A stretch of DNA of 64,000 nucleotides from JAKACA01 sp049510975 (GCA_049510975.1 JBEKYM010000003.1:170293-234292); one strand, 5' to 3'. Counted from the stretch's first letter, positions 40,800 to 49,977 are shown. Made by a program: numbers and translations. Notes: a model not told the origin generated them from the sequence alone.

Positions 40800-42520
40800 T
40801 CGACCGCGACGAGATACGGGTAGAGCGGCTGGCCGCCCCGGTGCAGCTCGACGGCGAGGTCGCTGCGGTGCTCGGCCAGCCACTCCGTCACCCGGCGGGT
40901 GTCGGCGGGCTTCGCCCCGGCACCCTCGATGATCGTCACGATCTCGTGCGAGTCCGTCAGCAGCCGGTCGAGGAGGCGGATGGTGGCGTCGGACACGGTG
41001 GCAGCGACCACCTCGATCCCGCGCCGGGACACCCCGATCCAGTCGCCGGCGACGATCTCGCCGACCTCGGTGTCGCTCGCCCGCACCGCCTGGGTGACTT
41101 CGCCCGCCACGACACGTGCGGCCGCCGCCGTCATGGCGGTGGCGTTGGCGTCCGCTCCGACCTCCGGGTCGTACTCGAGCAGGGCGGCGAAACCCTCCTG
41201 GATGCCGTCGGTGTCCACGACACGGGCGTGTTTGGTCGAGAGCTCGCAGGCCTGAGCGGCGACGGCGCGGATGTTCTTGTTGTTGGGAAGGACGATGACC
41301 TCGTCGCCGGGCGTCGCGTTCATCGCCTCCAACAGCTGCTCGGTGGACGGGTTCATCGACTGCCCGCCCGAGACGATGTGACGTACGCCGAGCGAGCCGA
41401 AGATGCGGCCGATGCCGTCGCCGGTGGCGACGGCCACGATGCTCGTCACCGGCGCCGGCCCGAGATCCTCCTCGACCTGGCCTGCCCCGGCTGCCCGGCG
41501 CACCCAGGACTCCTCCTCGACCTGTTCCATGAGGTCGGTCACGCGGATGTTGCGGGGACGCCCGGCGTCGATCGCCGCCTCCACCGCCGCGCCGATGTCG
41601 TTCGTGTGGATGTGGCAGTTCCACATCCCCTCTCCCCCGACCACGACGATGGAGTCGCCGATACCGGCCCAGACGTTCTTGAACGCCGGGATGGCGTGGT
41701 CCGCCGCCTCGAGGAAGTACATGACCTCATAGCGGAGGTCGCCGATGTCCTGCTCGCCGCCGGCACCGGGTACCTGCCCCTCCTCGGCGGCCGCATGAGC
41801 AGCGCCGGCGTTGGCCGCGATCCAGTCGCTCCCGCTGGCGATCTGGGCGGCCACCGACTCGGGCAAGGGGAGCTTGGCGGCCGGCTCTCGGCCGTCGATG
41901 ACTTCGAGGAAGGCGTCGAACAGGAGCACGAGGCCGGCACCGCCTGCGTCGACGACGCCCGCACTGGCGAGCACCGGCAGCTGCTCGGGCGTGCGCCAGA
42001 GCGCCTCCACGGCCGCTGCCCGGGCGGCCTCGGCCACCTGGAGCAGATCCTCGCCGGCAACGGCGCCTCGAGCGGCCTCGGCGGCGACGGCCGCCACCGT
42101 CAAGATGGTGCCCTCGACCGGCTTCATGACGCCGGCGCGGGCGGCGAGGTTGCCCTCGGCGAGGGCGGCGGCGAAGACGGAAGCGCCGATGGTGTCGTCC
42201 TCGGGAGAGACGGCGGCCGAGCAGGTCTTCGCCACGCCGCGGAGGATCTGGCACAGGATCACGCCGGAGTTGCCGCGGGCCCCCATGAGCGATCCGTGCG
42301 AGATGGCCTTGCAGACGGCCCGCATGTCGGTGGCGTCCTCCAGGCCGGCGAGCTCCTTGCGGACCGATTCGAGCGTGAGGTGCATGTTCGTGCCGGTGTC
42401 GCCGTCGGGGACGGGGTAGACGTTCAGCCGGTTGATGGCCTCCCGGTGACGCGCCAAACCCGCCTCGAAACCGGCCATGACCTCGACGAGCTCACCGGCT
42501 CCGAGCCGCCTCCGGCTCAC
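40796..42520 (-). CDS. fakA: fatty acid kinase FakA-like DAK2-domain protein
   Basis: ATP-binding kinase subunit; FakA phosphorylates fatty acids held by FakB, forming acyl-phosphate. The DAK2/DhaL domain (about residues 1-210) has NRLNVYPVPDGDTGTNM with the metal-binding aspartates and HGSLMGARGNSGVILCQ. A middle domain and a DegV-like C-terminal domain (about residues 370-574, ends GGQPLYPYLVAVE) follow. GTG 42520 is taken as start; the ATG at 42583 lies inside the candidate rpmB promoter region. It encodes 574 residues. No fakB (DegV) gene is in the window. Acyl-phosphate is also the product of PlsX, encoded 5 kb away on the same strand. Confidence 0.88.
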   Translation of the reverse strand: MSRRRLGAGELVEVMAGFEAGLARHREAINRLNVYPVPDGDTGTNMHLTLESVRKELAGLEDATDMRAVCKAISHGSLMGARGNSGVILCQILRGVAKTCSAAVSPEDDTIGASVFAAALAEGNLAARAGVMKPVEGTILTVAAVAAEAARGAVAGEDLLQVAEAARAAAVEALWRTPEQLPVLASAGVVDAGGAGLVLLFDAFLEVIDGREPAAKLPLPESVAAQIASGSDWIAANAGAAHAAAEEGQVPGAGGEQDIGDLRYEVMYFLEAADHAIPAFKNVWAGIGDSIVVVGGEGMWNCHIHTNDIGAAVEAAIDAGRPRNIRVTDLMEQVEEESWVRRAAGAGQVEEDLGPAPVTSIVAVATGDGIGRIFGSLGVRHIVSGGQSMNPSTEQLLEAMNATPGDEVIVLPNNKNIRAVAAQACELSTKHARVVDTDGIQEGFAALLEYDPEVGADANATAMTAAAARVVAGEVTQAVRASDTEVGEIVAGDWIGVSRRGIEVVAATVSDATIRLLDRLLTDSHEIVTIIEGAGAKPADTRRVTEWLAEHRSDLAVELHRGGQPLYPYLVAVE

Positions 42521-42567
42521 GGCGCCGCCCCGATGCCGAGGGGACGCGTGGACGGGGCCATGGCGGA

Positions 42568-42585
42568 GGATGGTAACCTCCATCC
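42568..42585. promoter_or_regulatory. palindrome between fakA and rpmB with -10-like hexamers
   Basis: GGATGG-TAACCT-CCATCC has perfect 6-bp arms. TAACCT (42574-42579) has correct spacing to serve as a plus-strand -10 for rpmB with a 40-base leader. TACCAT on the minus strand (complement of 42570-42575) could serve fakA. A regulator binding here could control both directions. Confidence 0.35.
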
Positions 42586-42627
42586 CTGTTCCCAGCAGTC
42601 TTTCGTCGATCGAGGTGACGCGTCCCC

Positions 42628-42846
42628 ATGGCAGCCGTTTGCGAGATTTGTGGCAAAGGACCTGGCTTCGGCATGAACGTGTCGCACTCCCACCGAAGGA
42701 CGAAGCGGCGGTTCGACCCGAACATCCAAAAAGTGCGGGCGCTCGTCGCCGGCACGCCCCGGCGCCTGCACGTGTGCACGTCGTGCATCCGCGCCGGCAA
42801 GGTGACCAAGCCGCCACGCCGGCAGATCCCCCAGAAGGCCTCCTAG
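42628..42846 (+). CDS. rpmB: ribosomal protein bL28 (zinc-binding form)
   Basis: A 72-residue ribosomal protein. MAAVCEICGKGPGFGMNVSH and TKRRFDPNIQKVR are standard. The two Cys pairs CEIC and CTSC make it the zinc form. A GAGGTGA ribosome binding site precedes ATG 42628. It is divergent from fakA and overlaps the end of thiL (convergent) by four bases. Confidence 0.97.
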   Translation: MAAVCEICGKGPGFGMNVSHSHRRTKRRFDPNIQKVRALVAGTPRRLHVCTSCIRAGKVTKPPRRQIPQKAS

Positions 42847-43826
42847 CCCGAGGCACCGCCGAAGCGGTGCTCCCAGCCCGTGAGAACGAGCGGCTCGCCC
42901 GCCAGGCTTCGTTCTTCGGCGTCGTCTGAACACGTTCCGATGCGAACCGGCGCCCCGAGCCCGGCCGCCAGGAACACCGCCGCCACGGCGGCATCTGCGG
43001 GCGCCGTGAAGACGAGCTCGTAGTCCTCGCCGCCGCCGAGCGCGTCGGACGGCGTCGCCCCGTCGAACACCGGCACGGACTCGAGACGGACGCCGACGCC
43101 GGACTGGCGAGCGATGTGGTCGAGATCCCTCGAGAGACCGTCGGAGACGTCGATCATGGCCGTCGCGCCGGCAGTGGCCGCCGCCATCCCTTCGGCGATC
43201 CGGGCGACCGGGCGCCGGTAGGCGGCCACACAGGCCGCCGCCCCCTCGTTGCCGCCGGCGAGCCCGCCAGGTCGCTGCAACAGACGGAGGCCGGCTGCCG
43301 AAGCCCCGAGCGGCCCCGTCACCCAGATGAGGTCGCCGGCCCGCGCTCCACTGCGCAGCACCGGCTGACGATCGTCGCAGGTGCCCGTGATGGCGACGGA
43401 GATGACGACGTCTCGACCCCCGGTCAGATCCCCGCCCACGAGGGCGATGCCGTAGGCGCCGCAGGCCTCCGCCATACCGTCGGTGATGGCGTCGAGGTCG
43501 GTCGACGGCGGCGCCGCCACTCCTGCGACGACGTGCAGGGGACGCCCGCCCATGGCGGCGATGTCGCTGGCGTTGACCGAGATCGCCTTCCACCCCATGT
43601 CGGCCAGTGATGCCAGCTGAAGGTCGACGTGCACGCCTTGCACGACGAGGTCGATGGCGAGCAGCAGCCGGCCGGACGGACCGACCGACACGACGGCGGC
43701 GTCGTCGCCGGAGAAGACCTCGCCGGCTGCCGGCCCCCGCAGAGCGGCGCCGCCCGCGCCCTCGCCCCGCAGCCGTTGCTGGATCCGGGCGATGACTTCG
43801 AACTCGCCTCCGGGAACGGCCGTCAC
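42843..43826 (-). CDS. thiL: thiamine-monophosphate kinase
   Basis: Last step of thiamine diphosphate synthesis, phosphorylating ThMP with ATP. Family motifs are SGDDAAVV, DLVVQGVHVDL, the NASDIAAMGGRPLHVV loop, GGDLTGG, MIDVSDGLSRDLDHI and the late GGEDYELVFTA. It encodes 327 residues. The start GTG 43826 has TACCGT eight bases upstream and no Shine-Dalgarno. TPP made here is needed by Dxs. No thiamine riboswitch was seen. Confidence 0.95.
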   Translation of the reverse strand: MTAVPGGEFEVIARIQQRLRGEGAGGAALRGPAAGEVFSGDDAAVVSVGPSGRLLLAIDLVVQGVHVDLQLASLADMGWKAISVNASDIAAMGGRPLHVVAGVAAPPSTDLDAITDGMAEACGAYGIALVGGDLTGGRDVVISVAITGTCDDRQPVLRSGARAGDLIWVTGPLGASAAGLRLLQRPGGLAGGNEGAAACVAAYRRPVARIAEGMAAATAGATAMIDVSDGLSRDLDHIARQSGVGVRLESVPVFDGATPSDALGGGEDYELVFTAPADAAVAAVFLAAGLGAPVRIGTCSDDAEERSLAGEPLVLTGWEHRFGGASG

Positions 43827-43873
43827 GCCCGCGGACGGTAGCCGAAAAGCCGCCGGCTACCTCGACTTGGGCT

Positions 43874-43902
43874 GCCACGATCGCGACGCCTAGCATCGTG
43901 GC
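43874..43902. promoter_or_regulatory. inverted repeat upstream of pckG
   Basis: GCCACGAT (43874-43881) and ATCGTGGC (43895-43902) are perfect 8-bp arms separated by 13 bases. TATACC (43911-43916) could be the -10 of pckG; the matching -35 region would lie between the arms. A repressor or activator site for the gluconeogenic gene is the simplest reading. Confidence 0.45.
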
Positions 43903-43957
43903 CGACCGGGTATACCGCAGTCGACTATTGCCTGTGCTGAAAGGACCTCCGCCCAAC

Positions 43958-45748
43958 ATGCCTCCGACGAGCCATCGAAAGCTTCTCGATTGGGTGGATG
44001 AGATCGCTGCTCTCACCCAACCCGCCCGCGTGGAATGGTGCGACGGATCTGCCGAGGAATACGACCGGTTGTGCCAGCTGCTCGTGGACCAGGGGACCTT
44101 CACGAAACTGTCCGACGCCAAGCGCCCCAACAGCTACTGGGCTCACTCCGACGTCCGCGACGTCGCCCGCGTGGAAGGCCGCACCTATGTGGCTCCCGCC
44201 AAGGAGGAGGACGCCGGCCCGACGAACAACTGGATCGACCCCCACGAGCTGCGCGACACCCTGGCCGGCCTCTTCGCCGGCTCGATGCGCGGCCGCACGA
44301 TGTACGTCGTCCCGTTCTGTATGGGGCCGCTCGACTCGCCCATCGCCCAAGTGGGCGTCGAGATCACCGATTCGCCCTATGTGGCCGTCAGCCTTCGCAT
44401 CATGACCCGTATGGGCCGTGGCGCCCTCGAGGTCATCGCTGACGACGGTGAGTTCGTCCCCTGCGTGCACTCGGTCGGCGTGCCCCTCGTCGACGGTGTC
44501 GAGGACTCGCCTTGGCCGTGCAACCCGGAGAACCTCTACATCGCCCACTTCCCCGAAACCCGGGAGATCTGGTCCTTCGGCTCCGGATACGGCGGCAACG
44601 CCCTGCTCGGCAAGAAGTGCTTCGCCCTCCGCATCGCCTCGGTCATGGCTCGCGACGCCGGCTGGCTCGCCGAGCACATGCTCATCCTGAAGCTCACCTC
44701 GCCCGACGGCGACGTGCGCTACGTCACCGGCGCCTTCCCGTCGGCGTGCGGCAAGACGAACCTCGCCATGCTCATCCCGACGATGCCCGGCTGGAAGGTC
44801 GAGACGATCGGCGACGACATCTGCTGGATGAAGATCGGCCCCGACGGGATGCTGCGGGCGATCAACCCCGAGGCGGGTTTCTTCGGGGTGGCACCGGGGA
44901 CGAACACCGAGACGAACCCGAACGCCGTCCTCACCCTTTCCGCCAACTGCATCTTCACCAATACCGCCCTCACCGACGACGGCGACGTCTGGTGGGAGGG
45001 CCTCACGCCCGAGCCGCCGGCGCACTGCACGGACTGGACGGGGGCGGAGTGGACGCCGGCGGTCGGCAAGCCGCCTTCGCACCCGAACTCGCGTTTCACC
45101 GTGCCGGCGAGCCAGGACCCCGCCATCGCTCCGGAGTGGGAGGACCCCGCCGGCGTGCCCATCTCGGCGATCCTGTTCGGAGGGCGCCGGGCATCGGTGG
45201 TGCCGCTCGTGCACGAGGCCTTCGACTGGGACCACGGCGTCTTCCTCGGCTCGATCATGGCGTCGGAGACGACGGCGGCGGCCTCCGGAGCCGTCGGCAC
45301 GCTCCGGCGCGACCCCTTCGCCATGCTGCCGTTCTGCGGGTACAACATGGCCGACTACTGGGCGTACTGGCTGTCGTTCAAAGACCGCATGGACGCCGAC
45401 AAGCTCCCTCGCATCTTCTACGTCAACTGGTTCCGGAAATCGGCCGACGGTCGGTGGCTGTGGCCGGGTTTCGGCGAGAATTCTCGAGTGCTCGAGTGGG
45501 TGTTCCAGCGGTGCGCCGGCGGTGGCGAGGCCGTCTCCACGCCCATCGGCTACCTGCCGGCGCCCGGTGCCATCCCGACCGAAGGGCTGGACGTGTCCGC
45601 CGAGGACATGGCTGAGCTGCTCCGTGTCGACGTCGAAGAGTGGCAGGCCGAGGTGCCGGACATCGCCGCCCACTACGCCCAATTCGGCGACCACATGCCG
45701 CCGGAGTTGCTGGCCCAGCTGGCGGCGCTGCGCGACCGCCTCGCCTGA
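43958..45748 (+). CDS. pckG: phosphoenolpyruvate carboxykinase (GTP)
   Basis: Converts oxaloacetate and GTP into phosphoenolpyruvate, the entry step of gluconeogenesis. Features include SYWAHSDVRDVARVEGRTY, PFCMGPLDSPIAQVGVEITD, FGSGYGGNALLGKKCFALRI, the kinase P-loop FPSACGKTNLAML and the EDYELVF-unrelated late ENSRVLEWVFQR end region. It encodes 596 residues, normal for the GTP type. ATG 43958 (MPPTSHRKLLDWVDEIA) is preferred because it gives a family-like N-terminus; AAAGGA lies 12 bases upstream, and earlier in-frame ATG 43898 would sit inside the putative promoter. Confidence 0.96.
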   Translation: MPPTSHRKLLDWVDEIAALTQPARVEWCDGSAEEYDRLCQLLVDQGTFTKLSDAKRPNSYWAHSDVRDVARVEGRTYVAPAKEEDAGPTNNWIDPHELRDTLAGLFAGSMRGRTMYVVPFCMGPLDSPIAQVGVEITDSPYVAVSLRIMTRMGRGALEVIADDGEFVPCVHSVGVPLVDGVEDSPWPCNPENLYIAHFPETREIWSFGSGYGGNALLGKKCFALRIASVMARDAGWLAEHMLILKLTSPDGDVRYVTGAFPSACGKTNLAMLIPTMPGWKVETIGDDICWMKIGPDGMLRAINPEAGFFGVAPGTNTETNPNAVLTLSANCIFTNTALTDDGDVWWEGLTPEPPAHCTDWTGAEWTPAVGKPPSHPNSRFTVPASQDPAIAPEWEDPAGVPISAILFGGRRASVVPLVHEAFDWDHGVFLGSIMASETTAAASGAVGTLRRDPFAMLPFCGYNMADYWAYWLSFKDRMDADKLPRIFYVNWFRKSADGRWLWPGFGENSRVLEWVFQRCAGGGEAVSTPIGYLPAPGAIPTEGLDVSAEDMAELLRVDVEEWQAEVPDIAAHYAQFGDHMPPELLAQLAALRDRLA

Positions 45749-45752
45749 CTCC

Positions 45753-47189
45753 TCAGCCCGCCAGGGGCTCGTCGCCGTGGCGTGGCTGCTGTTTTGCCTT
45801 GGCGGCGTCGTCACGGTTCGTGAAGGCGTGCCGCATCGAGTAGTGGAAGGCCGCCGCGATCGCGCAGGCGGCGGCGATGAGCACGTCGCCGGAAGCGAAT
45901 TTGAACGGCACGAGCACAGCGATCAGGGCGCTGCCCACCCAGCAGATCTGGAGCTGGGTCTCGAAGCGCGCAAAGGCGCGCCCGAGGCCGGCGGGCGGCA
46001 CGTAGGTCTGGGCGATCGAGTCGAACGCCGGCTTGGCCCCGGTGCTCGCCAACCCGACGACGAAGGCGAGGATGGGCTGCGCCCAGAGCGTCCCGATGAC
46101 CGCCACGATGACCGCCACGATGGTCGTCAGGATGAGCGCGCCGACGATGATCTGCTGCTCGGACAGGCGCCGGCGCACGGTGGGCACGGCCATGGAGCCG
46201 GCGAGCCCGCCGATGCCGCTCGACAGCAGGACGAAGCCGTACCACCAGGTGGCCGCCCCCAGGTGCTTGAGGGCAAAGGCGAGGAAGAACGTCAAGAAAC
46301 CCATCGTCCCCCGCAGCACCGTCATCGCACCGAGGGCGATCGTGACTTCGGGGGCGATCATGGCGAGGCCGAGCCGGCGGCGCTCCTGAGCGACGTCGAT
46401 GCGCGGCGGCCGGGCCGCCCGCCCCGACTTGCTCCGGTAGATCAGCCCGCCGGGCCGGCCGGTCGAGACGGCCGGGGTGGGCAGCGCCGCCGGCGGTGTC
46501 GGGCCGAGGATCGGCCGGCCTTCGTCGTCCAGACCGAGCGTCTTCGGCGGTGCCGGGAACGTGTCCGACTTCGGCAGGCGGATGGCGGCGACTCCACCGG
46601 CCACGAACACGAGGAACGTGAAGCGCAGCACCCATGGCGCCCCCGCTTGCAGGAGGGCGACACCGAAGGGCGAGGCAGCGAAACCGCCGAGGGCAGCGAG
46701 CACGGCCAGCTTGGCGTTGGCACTGGCGAGGTCATCGGTGCTCTCGGTCATCGACGGCACGAGGGCCGCTTTGCCGACGAGGTAGAGCTTGGAGAGCACG
46801 AGGATGCCGAAGGCCTCCGGGAAGAGCAGCAGGCTGTTCAGGTCCCGCGACATGAGCAGCGTGAGCACGGCGCTTCCGATGGTGGCGACGCCGACGGCCG
46901 CCCGACGCGCCGTCACGCCCCGATCGAGCAGCGGGCTCAGCATCGGGGACACGATGGCGAACGGTGCGATCGACAGCAGCAGGTAGAGCAGGACCTTGTG
47001 GGCCGAGGTGTTCACGCTGACCGAGAAGAAGAGCGATCCCGCCAGCGAGATCGTCACGAGGGTCGTGCCGGCGGAGAACAGCGTGTGCACGAGGGCCAGG
47101 CGCCCATAGGGGTGGTCCTGGTCGAACAGGCCCGCGAGGGCGTCACGCAGCTGGCGGGTCAGCCGGGCAAGCACGCCGGGGATCGACAC
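45753..47189 (-). CDS. major facilitator superfamily permease
   Basis: A 478-residue integral membrane protein with about 12 hydrophobic helices in two six-helix halves. A cytoplasmic loop of about 60 residues (about residues 215-275, Pro/Gly-rich with KSKSGRAARPPR) separates the halves. LGRAFARFETQLQICWVGSA near the C-terminus and SPMLSPLLDRG in the first half fit MFS exporters. The substrate is unknown. The start GTG 47189 has TACCAT six bases upstream with no Shine-Dalgarno. It converges on pckG with a four-base gap. Confidence 0.85.
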   Translation of the reverse strand: MSIPGVLARLTRQLRDALAGLFDQDHPYGRLALVHTLFSAGTTLVTISLAGSLFFSVSVNTSAHKVLLYLLLSIAPFAIVSPMLSPLLDRGVTARRAAVGVATIGSAVLTLLMSRDLNSLLLFPEAFGILVLSKLYLVGKAALVPSMTESTDDLASANAKLAVLAALGGFAASPFGVALLQAGAPWVLRFTFLVFVAGGVAAIRLPKSDTFPAPPKTLGLDDEGRPILGPTPPAALPTPAVSTGRPGGLIYRSKSGRAARPPRIDVAQERRRLGLAMIAPEVTIALGAMTVLRGTMGFLTFFLAFALKHLGAATWWYGFVLLSSGIGGLAGSMAVPTVRRRLSEQQIIVGALILTTIVAVIVAVIGTLWAQPILAFVVGLASTGAKPAFDSIAQTYVPPAGLGRAFARFETQLQICWVGSALIAVLVPFKFASGDVLIAAACAIAAAFHYSMRHAFTNRDDAAKAKQQPRHGDEPLAG

Positions 47190-47266
47190 AGAGTCATGGT
47201 ACGGCCATGGTGAGCCCGACCAGAGGCGACTACGCTCGCTGTGAGCGAGACGACGAGGAGGTCACC

Positions 47267-47503
47267 GTGTCAGTTCGGGCATACGTCCTGATCCAGACCG
47301 AGGTAGGCAAGGCGGCCTCGGTCGCCACAAAGGTTGCCGAGATCCCCGGCGTTCTGCTGGCCGACGACGTGACCGGGCCGTACGACGTCATCGTGCAGGC
47401 CGAATCGGATTCGGTCGACGACCTCGGCAAGATGGTCGTGAGCCGGGTGCAGCTCATCGAGGGGATCACGCGGACCCTCACCTGCCCAGTCGTGCACCTC
47501 TAG
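47267..47503 (+). CDS. stand-alone Lrp/AsnC ligand-binding (RAM) domain protein
   Basis: A 78-residue protein consisting only of the RAM sensor domain of Lrp/AsnC regulators: VRAYVLIQTEVGKAASVATK, GVLLADDVTGPYDVIVQAE, RVQLIEGITRTLTCPVVH. The helix-turn-helix is missing, as in the family of small free-standing RAM proteins that form octamers and bind amino acids. GAGGAG lies six bases before GTG 47267, which decides the start. A TACGCT (47230-47235) may be the -10. It is divergent from the MFS gene, suggesting an amino acid link, but only by position. Confidence 0.85.
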   Translation: MSVRAYVLIQTEVGKAASVATKVAEIPGVLLADDVTGPYDVIVQAESDSVDDLGKMVVSRVQLIEGITRTLTCPVVHL

Positions 47504-47506
47504 GGC

Positions 47507-48268
47507 TTACGGCGCCGGCACGTCCTCGCGGTAGCCGGCGTAGCCGGTGTCCTCGAGCTCGGCGGCGAGCTCCGGACCGCCGGATCGAACGATCCGTCCT
47601 TGTGACAGGACGTGGACGACGTCCGGCTGGAGCTCGCGCAGCAGCCGCCGGTAGTGCGTGATGGCGATGACCCCGAGCGCCGGGTGGCTCTCGAGGCGTG
47701 CGCGCTCGATCCGCCGGGCCACCGACGACAGGGCGTCGACGTCGAGGCCGGAGTCGAGCTCGTCGAGCACGGCGAACAGCGGGTGGAGGAGGGCGAGCTG
47801 GAGGGTCTCGTTGCGTTTCTTCTCGCCTCCGGAGAGGTCCACGTTCATGTGGCGGGCGAGCAGCTCGGGGTCCGTGCCCAAGCCCTCTGCCTCGGCCGCC
47901 ATGAGGGCGGCGAGGTCGCCGGCCGTGCCGGCGTCGCTGCGGCCCATGGCGGTGAGCGCTTCCCGCAGGACGTCGACGACGGGCACGCCGGGCACCTCGA
48001 TCGGGTACTGGAAGGCCAGGAACAAGCCGGCCTTGGCCCGCTCGGCCGGCTCGAGCCCGATGAGCTCGACGCCGTCGATCGTGATGCTCCCGCTCGTCAC
48101 CTCATAACCGGGGCGCCCCATGAGGGCATGGGCGAGCGTGCTCTTCCCGGAACCGTTCGGGCCCATGACGGCGTGAATCTCGCCGCTCTCGACGGTGAGG
48201 TCGACGCCGCGGAGGATCTCCTTGCCGCTGACGGCCACATGCAGCGCGCCGATCCGAAGCGTGCTCAC
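47507..48268 (-). CDS. sufC: SUF system ATPase SufC
   Basis: ABC-type ATPase that powers the SufBCD scaffold. Walker A is GPNGSGKSTLAHALMG, the signature is LSGGEKKRNETLQLAL and Walker B is AVLDELDSGLDVDAL, as in SufC (LDE-DSGLD). The end THYRRLL and VLSQGRIVRSGG are standard. It has 253 residues from GTG 48268, overlapping the ferredoxin stop (GTGA). The last gene of a sufD-ferredoxin-sufC run. Confidence 0.97.
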   Translation of the reverse strand: MSTLRIGALHVAVSGKEILRGVDLTVESGEIHAVMGPNGSGKSTLAHALMGRPGYEVTSGSITIDGVELIGLEPAERAKAGLFLAFQYPIEVPGVPVVDVLREALTAMGRSDAGTAGDLAALMAAEAEGLGTDPELLARHMNVDLSGGEKKRNETLQLALLHPLFAVLDELDSGLDVDALSSVARRIERARLESHPALGVIAITHYRRLLRELQPDVVHVLSQGRIVRSGGPELAAELEDTGYAGYREDVPAP

Positions 48269-48579
48269 GGCAGCTCCACGAAGACGTCGCCGTCGACGAC
48301 CTCGACCGCCAGCACGGTGATGGCGGTCGTCGCCGGCAGGCTCTGCGGCTCGCCGTCGAGGAGGGAGAACGTGCTCCCGTGGCGCAGGCACTCGATCTCG
48401 CACACATCGGCGAAGACCTCCCCTTCCGACAGCGGGTAGTCCTCGTGGCTGCAGATGTCGAGCACGGCATGCAGCCCGCCGTCGCAGTGCGCCAGCGCCA
48501 CCGCCGGGCCGTCGCCAGCCTCGAAGCGCTTCACGCTCCCGAGCTCGACTTCGTCGGCCCCACAGAGGCGGACTCTCAC
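48265..48579 (-). CDS. Rieske-type ferredoxin of the suf locus
   Basis: A 104-residue Rieske [2Fe-2S] protein. The cluster ligands are visible as C-S-H in DICSHEDYPLSEG and C-x2-H in ECLRHGSTFSL. It resembles biphenyl dioxygenase-type ferredoxins and NirD-like proteins. It sits between sufD and sufC with four-base overlaps on both sides (GTGA), which suggests electron supply for cluster assembly; this position is common in actinobacterial suf operons. Only the redox fold can be stated with confidence. Confidence 0.9.
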   Translation of the reverse strand: MRVRLCGADEVELGSVKRFEAGDGPAVALAHCDGGLHAVLDICSHEDYPLSEGEVFADVCEIECLRHGSTFSLLDGEPQSLPATTAITVLAVEVVDGDVFVELP

Positions 48580-49901
48580 GCCGTCACCTGCTGCACGCGC
48601 TCGGCGATGCGGTCGAGGACGAAACCGCCGACGGCAGGGTCGACCCGATCGAGCAGCTCGGCAAAGAAACCCAGCAGGATCAACCGCTCCGCCACCGCCC
48701 TCGGCACCCCGCGGGACTCGAGGTAGAAGCGCTGCTCCTCGTCGACCGGTCCGACGGCAGAGGCGTGCGAGCAGCGCACGTCGTTCTCCTGGATGTCGAG
48801 GTTCGGCACGGAGTCGGCGCGGGCACCGTCCGAGAGGACAAGGTTGCGGTTCGTCTGGAAGGCGTTCGCCCCTTTGGCGCCGTGGCGCATGCGGATGAGC
48901 CCGTTGTAGACCGAGCGCGAGGTGCCGGCGACGGCGCCCTTGAAGACGAGATCGCTCGTGGTCCGGGGGGCGGCGTGCTCCTGCAGCGTGCGGAAGTCGT
49001 GCATCTGGTCGCCGTCGGCGAAGTACGCCGCCAGCAGCTGGGCCGATCCGCCTTGACCCGTCAGGATCGAATCCGTCTGCACGCGTGCGTAGGAGCCGCC
49101 GAGGGAGGCCTGGAAGCTCGCCAGCGTGGCGTCCCGGCCGGCGCTCGCCGCCAGGCGTCCGATCTGCCAAGCGCCCCGCCCGAGGTGCTGGACGAGGTCG
49201 TGGGTGAGCCGGGCCGAGTCGGCCGCCGAGAGCTCCACCGTCGGGAGCACGAGCAACGGCCCGTCGCTTCCGGTCGAGACGAGCAGCTCGACGACCGTCG
49301 CCTCGGCGTTCTCCTCCAGCCGTACGAGGGTGCGAGGAAAGACGGCCTTAGAGGCGCCCCCGTCAGCGGCAGGCGTCACGATGTGCACGAGCACGACGGG
49401 TGCAGAGAGGGCGGCGCCGGGCGGGACGTGCAGGAGCACAGCCTCCGGCGCGAAGGCGTCGGCCAGGGCGGCGAAGCCGTCGACCTCGCTCGGCCGGAAC
49501 TGACCGGTCACCGACCCGAGCAGATCCTCGCCGGCCGGATCGGCGGCGGCGGAGCCGAGGCGAACACCGGCGGCGCCGGCACCCTCGTCCAGCTCGCTCG
49601 AGACGAGGTAGCCGTCCACCGTGACGGCAAAGCCGGCGCGGGCGCCGAAGCGGTGGAGGAACTGCGTGGCAGCCTCCGGCAGGTCGCCAGCAGCGCCGGC
49701 GGCGGTGCCATCGGCAGGCGGGGCCGCCGGCGCATACCGCTCCAGGTCGAGCTGGCCGATGCGGCTGTAGCGCCAGCCGTCGTCCGCTTCGCCGGTCGGC
49801 CTCGGTGCCGCCGTGAACCGAACGAGCGCCTGGCGGCGGCGCTCCGCCAGCCAGGAGGGGCCTTCCAGTCGCTCGACTGCTGCCGCGTTGAACTCGGTCA
49901 A
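48576..49901 (-). CDS. sufD: SUF scaffold protein SufD
   Basis: Scaffold partner of SufB in the SufBC2D complex, 441 residues. The right-handed parallel beta-helix core is followed by the conserved C-terminal QENDVRCSHASAVGPVDEEQ, FYLESRGVPRAVAERLILLG and the terminal helix. The N-terminal third (GWRYSRIGQLDLERYAPA) is SufD-like. TTG 49901 has GAGG five bases upstream. sufB is not adjacent: two unrelated genes lie between (49978-51183). Confidence 0.95.
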   Translation of the reverse strand: MTEFNAAAVERLEGPSWLAERRRQALVRFTAAPRPTGEADDGWRYSRIGQLDLERYAPAAPPADGTAAGAAGDLPEAATQFLHRFGARAGFAVTVDGYLVSSELDEGAGAAGVRLGSAAADPAGEDLLGSVTGQFRPSEVDGFAALADAFAPEAVLLHVPPGAALSAPVVLVHIVTPAADGGASKAVFPRTLVRLEENAEATVVELLVSTGSDGPLLVLPTVELSAADSARLTHDLVQHLGRGAWQIGRLAASAGRDATLASFQASLGGSYARVQTDSILTGQGGSAQLLAAYFADGDQMHDFRTLQEHAAPRTTSDLVFKGAVAGTSRSVYNGLIRMRHGAKGANAFQTNRNLVLSDGARADSVPNLDIQENDVRCSHASAVGPVDEEQRFYLESRGVPRAVAERLILLGFFAELLDRVDPAVGGFVLDRIAERVQQVTA

Positions 49902-49977
49902 ATGATCCTCGATGGTGCTCAGGGCGTGAACGCTCCTCGATCGACGGCCTCCGGCCCCCGAATGCTATCGGCGGAGG

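Noticed and set aside
43827..43957. Riboswitch between thiL and pckG
   Set aside because: No conserved thiamine element or other known aptamer pattern could be traced; the inverted repeat is better read as an operator.
43925..45814. 629-codon minus-strand frame over pckG
   Set aside because: Antisense shadow of a clearly recognisable PEP carboxykinase; Arg/His/Asp-rich with no family features.
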